Shown here: positions 51,464-59,999 of the stretch, piece after piece
How positions within the stretch are numbered: the first letter of the stretch is position 1
Layout of the letters: each line of letters starts with the position of its first letter
Origin: UBA7683 sp964397855
GTDB lineage: Bacteria > Patescibacteriota > Saccharimonadia > Saccharimonadales > UBA7683
DNA: 64,000 nt
Assembly: GCA_964397855.1 (NCBI GenBank)
Contig: CAYNKQ010000001.1
Location: forward strand, 96,636-160,635
Reading direction: 5' to 3'
Program-made: the position numbers and the translations under genes
The notes under the pieces: generated by a model
Seen by the model: only the letters and a program-made list of their open reading frames with translations
What the model was told of the DNA's origin: nothing
Databases searched by the model: none

Positions 51464-52684
51464 GGTATCTGTTGGAATGCTGTCGTACTGATGCGAATCG
51501 TTGATTGTAATAGTGGTGGGTGCGGTGCTGTCACCAAGAATGGTGTCAGTAGGGGTGGCCGCATAATTATAAGTGTCATTTACGGTGATAATTGGCACCG
51601 AGTTAGTTCCCGAATCGTTGGTGCTATCCACGGGAATAGTCGCATAGCTGTAGGTATCGTTAATTGTGATGGTGTAGAGAGAAAACGGTGCGTCGGCTTC
51701 GAGTATATCCGCAGGAATAGCCGCATAGTTATAAGTGTCATTTACGGTAATAACTGCTGGATCAAAAGCCTCACTAAGAAGGCTATCAAGTGGGGGTATA
51801 GCGTAGGGCGCGTAATCTTGCACGCTAATGGTAAGGGCAGAATCATCCTGAATAATAGGCTTTAGGCTGGTAGATTTTCCAGTTCCTTCTAGGCTGTGGT
51901 TAGAAAACGAAACCATAGTGCTTGGTGCCAGTAGTTGTTCGCGACTGCGTCTAAATGGGGCATAGGGATCTTGCCAGAGCTGCCAAATTTCAGATGTTGA
52001 TATGGGCCGCTCCCACACGTAGAGGGGTCCAAGGGTGCCGCCAAGGGGCGTGTTTCCACCGGCGGTATTACCGAGATATATCCTATTAACGGTAGTCGCC
52101 TGTGTGCCGATTCCGCTGTTGTGTGCGGTGTATGAGACAGGCTGATCTGGCGCAGACGTGAATCCTTGGTTAGTTCGAAGTTGTGCGGGCGGAAGATCGG
52201 AACCTTCATATACGGCAACGACCATCATGAGGTTGCTGGTAGGAAAATCTGAGGTTGGGAGAATCGAATAGGCGTCAGCGGTATTATACTTTTGCCAGCT
52301 CCATATTCCCTGATTATCTGCCCAAGCTCTTGTATGAGCTTCGCTTGGACCTTGCAAGGTTAAAATGCTTTTTTCGGTGCCAGACGGGGCTGCGTCAAGC
52401 TTGACCCAGTATACAAAAGACCACTGACCTGGTAGCGTTTTGTTAATGCTGCCACTTTGAGCACTGGCACCTGGTCCAAAATGAAGCGTAGCAAGGCCTG
52501 CTTGTCTCGTGTGAGTAGTGTTTTGTAGTGTAAGGTCGCCAGCACTTCCCCATGAGCCGTGATTTCGCAGTGTTGTACCACCTTCAAGCAGTGGGTACGC
52601 AAGCACGAGGCCGTTTGCTAGAAAACGTGATTTTTCATCAGCGAGCCGCAACGGCATAGTTGGCGGGGTAAGTCGGGTAGGCAT
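51452..52684 (-). CDS. LamG/concanavalin-like lectin protein with tandem C-terminal repeats
   Basis: 410 aa. Residues ~20-255 form a LamG-like jelly roll (LANGLVLAYPLLEGGTTLRNHG ... WSFVYWVKLDAAPSGTEKSI ... LGGTLGPLYVWERPIS), ending in LWQDPYAPFRRSREQLLAP, a sequence typical of phage tail-associated LamG proteins. From residue 286 five tandem units of 26-27 residues begin I(T/S)(V/I)(N/Q)D and contain YNYAAIP-like cores. The repeats suggest an elongating stalk. No signal peptide. Starts 3 nt after the upstream gene's stop in the transcript. Confidence 0.7.
   Translation of the reverse strand: MPTRLTPPTMPLRLADEKSRFLANGLVLAYPLLEGGTTLRNHGSWGSAGDLTLQNTTHTRQAGLATLHFGPGASAQSGSINKTLPGQWSFVYWVKLDAAPSGTEKSILTLQGPSEAHTRAWADNQGIWSWQKYNTADAYSILPTSDFPTSNLMMVVAVYEGSDLPPAQLRTNQGFTSAPDQPVSYTAHNSGIGTQATTVNRIYLGNTAGGNTPLGGTLGPLYVWERPISTSEIWQLWQDPYAPFRRSREQLLAPSTMVSFSNHSLEGTGKSTSLKPIIQDDSALTISVQDYAPYAIPPLDSLLSEAFDPAVITVNDTYNYAAIPADILEADAPFSLYTITINDTYSYATIPVDSTNDSGTNSVPIITVNDTYNYAATPTDTILGDSTAPTTITINDSHQYDSIPTDTVTT
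51455..51829 (-). repeat. five tandem 26-27-residue protein repeats
   Basis: Unit starts at residues 286, 312, 339, 366 and 392 of the LamG protein. Consensus ITVNDTYNYAAIPxD followed by a variable acidic spacer. Confidence 0.75.
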
Positions 52685-52687
52685 ATC

Positions 52688-53179
52688 TTAATACTGGTAC
52701 ACAGTAAGGCTCAGATGTACATCGGTCGCCGCATTAAATGTTCCATGCTGAGTAAGGGTAACTAGGTAGCCGTATAACGAAGTAGAGTTGGTGGTGTATG
52801 TAAGGCCGATCGCAGAAAGACTTGTCGCGCGGTTATTTACCAGTGTGGTTGGTCCTGGAAAAGAAACCGTACCTACGTAGTGCTGCATATCGCTATCTGA
52901 AAAGTTGGCGGCTGTTTTGTCGGTTGCTGGTGTTACTGGTTGTGAGAACAAGTAGAGATCAGTCGCACCTATAATATTGGCGTTATCAACCAAAGTTGCC
53001 GAAGTAATGGTAGAAAATCCACTTGTTGCACGGGTGGCATTCGTAAATTCAATTTGCCCACCCAGTTGGTTATTTGGTGTGTAGCTTGCACCACTGGTAG
53101 AAAGGCCATTAGTAGAGGCCGTCAAACGACGAACAATTGGCCTGGGGTCAACCGCATTTATGTTGGTAGAAAGTGCCAT
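52688..53179 (-). CDS. cassette structural protein, unknown
   Basis: 163 aa, Ser/Thr/Asn-rich and probably all beta (LGGQIEFTNATRATSGFSTITSATLVD, DLYLFSQPVTPATD, DVHLSLTVYQY). Its start overlaps the stop of the 110-aa gene. The pattern is like small phage baseplate or tail proteins, but no family is recognised. Confidence 0.55.
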   Translation of the reverse strand: MALSTNINAVDPRPIVRRLTASTNGLSTSGASYTPNNQLGGQIEFTNATRATSGFSTITSATLVDNANIIGATDLYLFSQPVTPATDKTAANFSDSDMQHYVGTVSFPGPTTLVNNRATSLSAIGLTYTTNSTSLYGYLVTLTQHGTFNAATDVHLSLTVYQY

Positions 53180-53511
53180 TAACTTACTTCCACTCCCGAA
53201 ACAGTCACGGTCACTGCGGCAGCCGTACTGTTCCTACCATATAGCTGTGCACCAGTTGGCAGCACAATGCTGCAATCAAGTGTACTCATACCATGGGGCG
53301 GTATCCCGAGTTGAGACACGATGCGGTTAGAAGGCTGCGCGACACCACTTGGCGGTATAACATTAAGAGTGATAGTAGCCTCGTTATTGGTTGTATTTGT
53401 CATAACAATATTTTTAACGATAATACTTTTTCCTGATGGTACTGTATAAAGAGTTCCACCGCTGTCTGGCGGAGTATTGGTTGGGTAGAAAACAGTTGGA
53501 ATATAGGGCAT
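53179..53511 (-). CDS. first cassette gene, tail-protein-like beta sandwich
   Basis: 110 aa. TLYTVPSGKSIIVKNIVMTNTTNNEATITLNVIP followed by VSQLGIPPHGMSTLDCSIVLPTGAQLYG reads like a beta-sandwich of the kind used in phage tail or head-tail proteins. First gene of the minus-strand cassette; a TATAAT-like run adjoins the ATG directly, so the real promoter is probably further upstream near CATAAT in the divergent region. Confidence 0.55.
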   Translation of the reverse strand: MPYIPTVFYPTNTPPDSGGTLYTVPSGKSIIVKNIVMTNTTNNEATITLNVIPPSGVAQPSNRIVSQLGIPPHGMSTLDCSIVLPTGAQLYGRNSTAAAVTVTVSGVEVS

Positions 53512-53600
53512 ATTATAGTGTTACCTGTGGATTATGACTCGTTAAGCTGTCAATTGCCTCGTATAAGTTATACTTAAAGCATAACCAAAAATACATCTAT

Positions 53601-55163
53601 ATGCAATTGATCTACAGCCATCTCAAAAGAACGCGCTACATCTTGATAGCCGTATTGATACTAGGATTTCTAAGTCTCTGGCAGCCTGTAAGAGCCCAGT
53701 ATGGCAGCGATGCTTACGGTGCCTGTGCGTATGGCGAGGCCTGTCCAGAAGATCCGATAATAAAAGAAAAGCCTCCTGTGGTCACTCCAAATGAAACCAC
53801 GCCACAATCTGCTCAATCAGAACCAAAGATCACAGAAGATTCACCAAGGGTAGTACAGAAGGGCGCTCCCGCCCACTGGTTCGCGCGGATATTTTCTCGT
53901 CTGTCTCCCAGCAATCAAACACTCTTGCCGTATTATCTTTGGATACTCCTCCTCATATTGGCAATCATCTTGTTGATCCAGGCGTATATAGATAGACACA
54001 GAGTAACCAAGCTGATAAAACAAGTCGAATCACTAGAGGCAGTAATTCACGAGCGTAAAAACTTTTTAAGGCTGGTATCCCATTACTTAAATACGCCACT
54101 GACTGCTATTAAAGGAGGACTAGAGTTGATGACTTCAACCAGTACAGTTGATTCCGCCGTCTTGCAGCCGCTACACGCGGCAGCCCTGGAGCTCACGGCT
54201 GTTGGGCAGCAGGCGCAGGCCGATGCTGCACTCGAAACTTCTTCAACTCAACAGGCCGACACGTCACCCCCAGGCCTGGGTAGTATACTGGGCAAGTGGT
54301 ACTGCTTTATTCCCATAATTGTTGCGCTTTTGCTAGGACTTGGCATCAACTATCTACTGGTGCATACCAATACGGTACAGCCAGCTCACGCTGCTATATA
54401 TCAAGTAGCGGTCGCCATTATGTCAATCCTTATTTTCGTTAACGCGGCTAGAATGTTTACACTGGGGCGTACGCACAAAAAAATGCTCAACGTGCTTGCC
54501 AATAGTATCGCCGAGCTTAATAAAAAACGCGAGCTTGTGTTGCTTGAATTGAGCCAGTCACTTCATTCGCTTGTTACGAGGTTTAAGCAAGGCCTAGAGG
54601 GTCTTGCTGGTGAGAAGTCTGCTAAATATATTGCTGGAGGGGTCTTGGCCCTTGCAGATGTTAGTACTAAAACTCGTGCCGCAACAGGGTGGTTAAGCCC
54701 AGACGTTCAAGAGGTCAACGTCCGTGATCTTATGCAGTCGGCAGTCAATAAATACCAAGCTGAAGCTGACAATCGATCTATTACATCTAATATTCAATAT
54801 AATATTGAAGGCTCGGTTGCGACTCATACTAATGACCTTAGCTTTATCATGGAGAATCTTGTAAGTAACGCTTTCGCATATAGCAAAGACAAAGGGGAAG
54901 TTGTGCTGGAGGTCGCTGAGTTCAAAAATCAACTGCGCATCACAGTTCGAGATAACGGCGTGGGTATGACTCACAGGCAAGTTGAAGAACTATTTCACCC
55001 GTTCGCAAAAGTTGGTGACGTGCTTACATTTGATCATTCAGGTATTGGCTTAGGGCTCTACGCAAGTAAACAGGCGGCAGAGCGTCTTGGCGGTGATATA
55101 ACGGTTACATCTAAAAAAGATGTTGGCACTGAGTTTGTTGCTGCGCTACCTATGCAAGTGTAA
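53601..55163 (+). CDS. histidine kinase with membrane helices between H-box and ATPase domain
   Basis: 520 aa. Signal-like first helix, then an external segment beginning QYGSDAYGACAYGEACP and a Pro-rich stretch, a transmembrane helix (~111-130), an H-box VSHYLNTPLTAIKGG with His161, two more transmembrane helices (~236-284), a helical linker, and a HATPase domain (NLVSNAFAYS, RDNGVGM, GIGLGLYASK). Normally the H-box domain adjoins the ATPase; here it is separated by membrane. No regulator gene is adjacent. It is divergent to the tail-like cassette and may control or sense it (inference). Confidence 0.75.
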   Translation: MQLIYSHLKRTRYILIAVLILGFLSLWQPVRAQYGSDAYGACAYGEACPEDPIIKEKPPVVTPNETTPQSAQSEPKITEDSPRVVQKGAPAHWFARIFSRLSPSNQTLLPYYLWILLLILAIILLIQAYIDRHRVTKLIKQVESLEAVIHERKNFLRLVSHYLNTPLTAIKGGLELMTSTSTVDSAVLQPLHAAALELTAVGQQAQADAALETSSTQQADTSPPGLGSILGKWYCFIPIIVALLLGLGINYLLVHTNTVQPAHAAIYQVAVAIMSILIFVNAARMFTLGRTHKKMLNVLANSIAELNKKRELVLLELSQSLHSLVTRFKQGLEGLAGEKSAKYIAGGVLALADVSTKTRAATGWLSPDVQEVNVRDLMQSAVNKYQAEADNRSITSNIQYNIEGSVATHTNDLSFIMENLVSNAFAYSKDKGEVVLEVAEFKNQLRITVRDNGVGMTHRQVEELFHPFAKVGDVLTFDHSGIGLGLYASKQAAERLGGDITVTSKKDVGTEFVAALPMQV

Positions 55164-55185
55164 AGCTCTAGGTACTAAGTAATAG

Positions 55186-56451
55186 CTAGAACCCCGCTCT
55201 TAACCAATCATCGAGGTTCCCGGCTGACATGCCAACAATAAGGTCTCCCTCAAGTTGGTGTTGTTTGAGCTTTTCCAGCAAACTCTGGTTTAGTTCCGTG
55301 ATCTGTATTGCTGTGCTGTTTGTAGTAGATGCAATAAGTTCGTCGGGCTCTAGTGTGTCGAGGTCTTGATATTCTCGGCTAAGATAGGTTGGTAACCAGT
55401 AGACTTTTCTGGCATCTTCAAAACAGTTCTTATAGCCACCCTCGCTCATTATTTCGTGCTGACGTATATTTTGGTGTGGCTGATAGACTACGACAACCTT
55501 GGGGTTCAGTTCTCTGGCTAGCTCAATAGTCGCAGCAATTTCAATGGGATGATGTGCGTAGTCTGTGTAGACGTTCTCGTCAAGTTTTTCGAATCTTCGA
55601 TTGGTTCCGGGGAACCTGTTAATCTGTGCGATAACTGATTCCGTTAAGGCACCTGGTGCAATCATTCCCATAGCCTGTACTGCAAGCCATGCATTTTTTC
55701 GCACGTGTTCACCTGGTAGGGTAATAACAGATTGTCCACCGCTTTGTTCACCAAGTACGGTTATCGATTCATCCTCCGCCAGCTCAAGGTATTGAAAAGC
55801 CTGATTCCATAAGATGTTGTGTTCACTCTGTTTGGTAAACTGCTTAAAAGCATCTATGTAGTCGTCTTGAGTTGGGTAGGTATCTGGGTGGTCATAGTCA
55901 ACAGATGGAAAGATGCTGAGATGTGGTTTGAAATCAAGAAAGTTTCTGTCAAATTCATCACATTCATATATGAAATACTGTGAACCTGGCTGGTGCTGTG
56001 CTGGTGGCCCAAAGCTGATACTTGTTCCAATTGAGTAGCTAACAGGGATATCAAGTTTTTTGAATAACCAGACTAGCATGCCAGTTGTAGTTGTCTTGCC
56101 GTGTGTTCCAGACACAGCAACAAGCTTTAAATCGTTTTCTCTCATAATGTGGTTAAGAAATTCAGATCGTTTACTACGTTTAATTTTGTGCTTGTCGATG
56201 AAAGTTAGTTCAGGATGGTCGAGAGGGAGCGCAGAGGAGTGTACAAACCAGTCGATAGCACTGTCTTCATGTACCCTTGCAATTTCCGATTCGTCTTGGC
56301 CAATGTGTATATTGGCACCACGTACTTCAAGCAGTGCTGTCATCTCGGTATTTTTTAGATCAGATCCGCTAACTTCGTAGCCGCAATCAAGCGCCAACAT
56401 AGCGAGTGGGCCAATCCCAACACCGCCAATCCCTGAGAAGTATACATGCAT
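55186..56451 (-). CDS. murC: UDP-N-acetylmuramate--L-alanine ligase
   Basis: 421 aa, somewhat short. Rossmann start YFSGIGGVGIGPLAMLA, ATP site GTHGKTTT (115-122), the central-domain ECDEFDRNFL, and the C-terminal domain with VYTDYAHHPIEI, typical of MurC/Mpl. The first muropeptide ligase; adds L-Ala in the cytosol. Mpl, a recycling relative, cannot be wholly excluded. The promoter TTGATA-17-GATAAT ends 6 nt before the ATG, so it is leaderless. It is divergent from an MFS gene. Confidence 0.88.
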   Translation of the reverse strand: MHVYFSGIGGVGIGPLAMLALDCGYEVSGSDLKNTEMTALLEVRGANIHIGQDESEIARVHEDSAIDWFVHSSALPLDHPELTFIDKHKIKRSKRSEFLNHIMRENDLKLVAVSGTHGKTTTTGMLVWLFKKLDIPVSYSIGTSISFGPPAQHQPGSQYFIYECDEFDRNFLDFKPHLSIFPSVDYDHPDTYPTQDDYIDAFKQFTKQSEHNILWNQAFQYLELAEDESITVLGEQSGGQSVITLPGEHVRKNAWLAVQAMGMIAPGALTESVIAQINRFPGTNRRFEKLDENVYTDYAHHPIEIAATIELARELNPKVVVVYQPHQNIRQHEIMSEGGYKNCFEDARKVYWLPTYLSREYQDLDTLEPDELIASTTNSTAIQITELNQSLLEKLKQHQLEGDLIVGMSAGNLDDWLRAGF

Positions 56452-56457
56452 AGCAGT

Positions 56458-56486
56458 ATTATCTGGTATTGAGATCTAAATATCAA
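56458..56486 (-). promoter_or_regulatory. murC promoter
   Basis: Minus strand TTGATA (complement of 56481-56486) and GATAAT (complement of 56458-56463) are 17 bp apart; the -10 box ends 6 nt before ATG 56451, a clear leaderless case. Confidence 0.65.
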
Positions 56487-56522
56487 ATTGGTGATATACT
56501 AAGTTCAAAGGTTTAAACAAAA

Positions 56523-57725
56523 ATGATAAGAAAAGTGTTACACAGTATTATGGCACCGCGTCACCCATGGCGTAAGGTTACGTTTACTGAGCTGAGTGAA
56601 ATGTACCTAGCGGTATTTTTACGAACCGTAGCCCTCACTATGGTCGGGGTTTTTGTACCCTTGTATCTGCTTAAAAATGGCTATAATTTTACCGATGTGC
56701 TTGGTTTCTACGCCCTCTTTTATATATTTGGGATGTGCTACGACATCGCTGTTGCCCACTTAATTGCCCGGTTTGGCCCCAAGCATGTCATGCGGGTTAG
56801 CTTCTTACTGCAGGTCGTATTTTCGCTCCTTCTGGCAAACTTGCAGAGCATTCCATTCGCGGTACCTATCTTGGCTGTGATAGCATCACTTGCTTCAACC
56901 ATGTACTTTATGCCATATCATGTTGATTTTTCAAAAATAAAACATACAGAACATGGCGGTAAAGAACTCGGCTTTTTACAGGTAATGGAACGCATTGCAT
57001 CAATAATTGGTCCAATAGGTGGGGGGCTTCTAGCTACCTTTGTGGCGCCGCAAGCTGCTTTTTGGGCTGCCGCAGCAGCAATGTTTTTTGCAACTATCAT
57101 TTTAATGTTAACTCCCGAACCCGTGCAAACACATCAGAAACTCCGTTTTCACGGGCTAAAACTGAGTAAAGAATGGCGTGACTACACTTCATTTGCAGCG
57201 ATTTGTGTTGATGGTACCGCAACAATTTCACTTTGGCCGGTATACTTGGCCGCTGTAGTCTTTGCGGGTGGGGCATACGTAAAAATAGGTGGAGTTGCCT
57301 CGCTGTCGGTATTGGTGGCAGTTGTGGTTGCGGTACCCCTAGGAAAACTTCTGGATAACCAACGAGGCCATCTGATGATTCGGTACGGCACCGCAGTGAA
57401 CGCAATTATTCATCTTAGTCGCCTGTCTGTTACTGGTGTCACGGGGGCGATTGCTGTCGCCGGAGTCAATGAGCCAGTGACTCTCGTGTATAAGATGGCA
57501 TATCTAAAAGGATATTATGACGCTGCAGATGACCATCCTGGCTATCGAATTAGCTACATTACAGCTCACGAGATAGTGGCTGATGCAGCACGAGCATTTT
57601 TTTGGCTGACTTTAGTAGTGGCAAGTCTCTTCTTTACGCCGTTTGTAACCTGTGCGGTTGGCTTCTGTATAGCCGCGGCTGCCTCAATGCTCATCCGTCT
57701 TGAACGCTTTAAAGCGATCCGTTAA
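56523..57725 (+). CDS. MFS-type transporter
   Basis: 400 aa with about 12 transmembrane helices in two halves. The first half has FGPKHVMRVSFLL in the loop between helices 2 and 3, where MFS proteins carry the conserved GxxxD/GR motif in a degenerate form. No substrate is evident. AAAGG lies about 11 nt before the ATG. It is divergent from murC and followed after 21 bp by a separate unit, so wall precursor or drug transport is possible but unsupported. Confidence 0.8.
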   Translation: MIRKVLHSIMAPRHPWRKVTFTELSEMYLAVFLRTVALTMVGVFVPLYLLKNGYNFTDVLGFYALFYIFGMCYDIAVAHLIARFGPKHVMRVSFLLQVVFSLLLANLQSIPFAVPILAVIASLASTMYFMPYHVDFSKIKHTEHGGKELGFLQVMERIASIIGPIGGGLLATFVAPQAAFWAAAAAMFFATIILMLTPEPVQTHQKLRFHGLKLSKEWRDYTSFAAICVDGTATISLWPVYLAAVVFAGGAYVKIGGVASLSVLVAVVVAVPLGKLLDNQRGHLMIRYGTAVNAIIHLSRLSVTGVTGAIAVAGVNEPVTLVYKMAYLKGYYDAADDHPGYRISYITAHEIVADAARAFFWLTLVVASLFFTPFVTCAVGFCIAAAASMLIRLERFKAIR

Positions 57726-57746
57726 ATATTTGCTACAATAGTACTA

Positions 57747-58367
57747 ATGAATGGGTGGCAACAACACAGGTTTTTGCGTCATTGGCGTAAAAAACACATC
57801 AAGAACGGGTATATAGTACTTTTGCTTGTAATATGCGTTGTGCTCAGTGTTTATCTTTTGCGCCAGAATAATCTTAAGATGGACCAGCTGCGCAACGAAG
57901 TCATTAAAGCAGATCAGTCGGGCGTTGATGTATCCGGTGCGCTTGTACGGCTAAATCATCACGTCTTTAACCATATGAATACACAGATAGTGCGCCCGGT
58001 AGAACTGGTAGAATCGTATAATCGGGCGGCCAAGGTAGCTATCGAAGATGCCAATAAAACGTCGGGCAGAGATGTATATGCCGAAGCAACAGCAGCATGC
58101 GAACGCAGAGGTGTGCCACTTGTAAGTATCGCGCAGTGTGCGGCTGACTATGCCACTATCAACAACCCAGGGGTAGGTTCACAAAAAATAAACTTACCGA
58201 ACAAGAACCTTTTTACCCATACCTTCGCCACCCCACTATGGACGCCGGATGCAGCTGGAATATCATTAATTATAACAGTAGTAGTTTTGACTTGGATCAC
58301 CCTGAGACTACTGGAATATATCTTGGTCAGATTGATAGTTCGCCACCGACTCCGAAATACCTTCTAG
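57747..58367 (+). CDS. two-helix membrane protein, unknown
   Basis: 206 aa. Basic N-terminus, transmembrane helix (GYIVLLLVICVVLSVYLL), an external region of ~120 residues with two cysteines (TAACERRGVP; IAQCAADYA) and a second helix (ISLIITVVVLTWITLRLLEY) near the end. TACAAT ends 7 nt before the ATG (leaderless). Not a known family to me. Confidence 0.6.
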   Translation: MNGWQQHRFLRHWRKKHIKNGYIVLLLVICVVLSVYLLRQNNLKMDQLRNEVIKADQSGVDVSGALVRLNHHVFNHMNTQIVRPVELVESYNRAAKVAIEDANKTSGRDVYAEATAACERRGVPLVSIAQCAADYATINNPGVGSQKINLPNKNLFTHTFATPLWTPDAAGISLIITVVVLTWITLRLLEYILVRLIVRHRLRNTF

Positions 58368-58441
58368 ATACAATAGTGTTGACAACAGATGAGACCTGAT
58401 CTAGTCTGGGGGTACGCGAACTAACTAAGGAGGATTAACTT

Positions 58442-58651
58442 ATGGCACAATATTCGCACACAAACTCAAAAGGTGTAACATACTACTTGTTCACTTCAGT
58501 CACAAAACTTCGTGGTGGCAAAGAACAGCGAATTTACTACTTTAGCAAGTCTGATACAAACGCTAAGGGCGAACCTTGTGATCTTCCAGATGATCGAAAA
58601 GTTGAAGAAAACCCACGAAACGGTTTCCTCGTACTTAAGAAGAAAGTGTAA
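58442..58651 (+). CDS. small conserved-looking cytosolic protein, 69 aa
   Basis: AAGGAGG stands 8 nt before the ATG, the best ribosome site in the window, and a strong terminator follows, so it is probably abundant. The sequence (YYLFTSVTKLRGGKEQRIYYFSKS) suggests a small beta protein, with no cysteine pair or membrane part. Unknown function. Confidence 0.7.
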   Translation: MAQYSHTNSKGVTYYLFTSVTKLRGGKEQRIYYFSKSDTNAKGEPCDLPDDRKVEENPRNGFLVLKKKV

Positions 58652-58667
58652 TCACACAATTTTCTAT

Positions 58668-58693
58668 AAAAACGCACCGCAAGGTGCGTTTTT
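58668..58693 (+). terminator. intrinsic terminator after the 69-aa gene
   Basis: Perfect 11-bp stem AAAAACGCACC / GGTGCGTTTTT with a GCAA tetraloop, followed by T. Confidence 0.95.
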
Positions 58694-58771
58694 AGTTGGT
58701 GCGCCCAGGAGGAGCACAGTGAGGTGTGTAGTATAACCATAAACTTGCAGGCCTTCAAAAATATGTTATGC

Positions 58772-58800
58772 TTGCATAATTTGACATTGCGTGATATAAT
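58772..58800 (+). promoter_or_regulatory. leaderless promoter of the 299-aa gene
   Basis: TTGCAT (58772-58777) and TATAAT (58795-58800) are 17 bp apart; ATG 58807 is 6 nt after the -10 box. Confidence 0.65.
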
Positions 58801-58806
58801 ATAGCT

Positions 58807-59706
58807 ATGAGTAGTCATCCAGAATCTGGTATTGATCCTCGAAGCAAGGTACCCCAAGAAGTACTGCCTAATCCTGTCTCGCGGGAAGAGCAAATAGCCA
58901 GTATGGGGCCTGACGAACTGGCGCAAGCACGCCGTGAAGATCGGGAGAGTGACCTCGACTACATTCCTAGGTCAATAGAGGTCGATGACACGACAACTAA
59001 GTCATCTTCACCAGCTACTAAAATGATCTCCTCGGCTGCGGTTGCTGCAACTGTTGGGGCCCAGCCGTTACTTCCTCCTGCCGAGACTGTCTCAGGTGCA
59101 CAAGATTCGCCCGAACAGCAATCCAACTCGGCAGAGGCTGAAGCCAAACTTCCTGCTCGAACGACTGCTTTTTTGAATGTTCACCTCGATTATGCTCGAA
59201 GCAATGAAGAACGCGACGCCGACGGTAACTTAACCAAAACGGCACAAGCTGCATGGGATAGGTTTGACAACAGCATAAGTAAATTTATAGAACGTAACGG
59301 CTTTGCTGGATTAGCCAGGGTTGATGCCGAAGTTACGCAAGCCTACATTACTCGCTTTATGGAGGCACAGGGTCAGAGGCCAGTAGAAAGAGATCTCCTG
59401 AGCGCTATTGGAAACCTTGACCCCGTTACCATAAAGCTGTTCGCGGACTTGTACGAAAAAGCAAACGGCATAGCTGCGGTTGAAGCGGAGTTGCCTGCCA
59501 GTATCCTTGAAGTTCATTACGATGTTGAAGACCAGCCAGACATAATTGATCCGCGGATACTGATTATAGATCACCTAGGGCGCCCTATATCAGTTTTAGA
59601 TGAAGATGGAGAAGTTAAGGGCATTCACGATGTACCTGATTTAGACTTCCCCGATCCCGATGATGACAGAGTGGGCAAGCCGCGCCACAAAGACCATGCT
59701 GCCTAA
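58807..59706 (+). CDS. unknown acidic protein, 299 aa
   Basis: Residues 1-~115 are disordered and polar with a weakly hydrophobic patch (MISSAAVAATVGAQPLLP) that could be a membrane segment. A helical middle domain follows (AWDRFDNSISKFIERNGFAGLAR ... RDLLSAIGNLDPVTIKLFADLYEKA), then a very acidic end (DVPDLDFPDPDDDRVG). Transcribed alone, between terminators. No family recognised. Confidence 0.6.
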   Translation: MSSHPESGIDPRSKVPQEVLPNPVSREEQIASMGPDELAQARREDRESDLDYIPRSIEVDDTTTKSSSPATKMISSAAVAATVGAQPLLPPAETVSGAQDSPEQQSNSAEAEAKLPARTTAFLNVHLDYARSNEERDADGNLTKTAQAAWDRFDNSISKFIERNGFAGLARVDAEVTQAYITRFMEAQGQRPVERDLLSAIGNLDPVTIKLFADLYEKANGIAAVEAELPASILEVHYDVEDQPDIIDPRILIIDHLGRPISVLDEDGEVKGIHDVPDLDFPDPDDDRVGKPRHKDHAA

Positions 59707-59722
59707 GCTTGATACTAAGTAA

Positions 59723-59748
59723 AAATACTGCCAGCTGAGGCAGTATTT
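59723..59748 (+). terminator. intrinsic terminator after the 299-aa gene
   Basis: AAATACTGCC / GGCAGTATTT stem with a 6-nt AGCTGA loop and a T/A-rich tail. Confidence 0.85.
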
Positions 59749-59984
59749 ATATTTTGAGCTAGATTGTGTGGTGGAGATTGGCTAACCTTATTTGAAACTC
59801 GCCCACTAGAGGATATTCTAGCAGACATAGCCGAGGGCTGGGATAGTACACGCCGTTGCATGGGTAGGGTCAGAGCTAGTGCATTTACTGAGGTTAGCTA
59901 TGTACTCTAAGGTGGCTAGGAGTATAAGACGAAAGCGTTTGAAACAGTATGGTGGTTAGCGCCATCTAAAAGATAGAAAAATGG
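59749..59984. other. gene-free stretch at the edge of the accessory region
   Basis: No ORF, tRNA or repeat that I can support. It marks the change from core-like genes to accessory genes and could hold the distal attachment site, but I found no copy of the tRNA 3' sequence here. Confidence 0.4.
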
Positions 59985-59999
59985 TATAATTCTACTTAA

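Noticed and set aside
48053..53511. Complete prophage
   Set aside because: No terminase, portal, capsid, lysis or integrase gene is in or next to the cassette.
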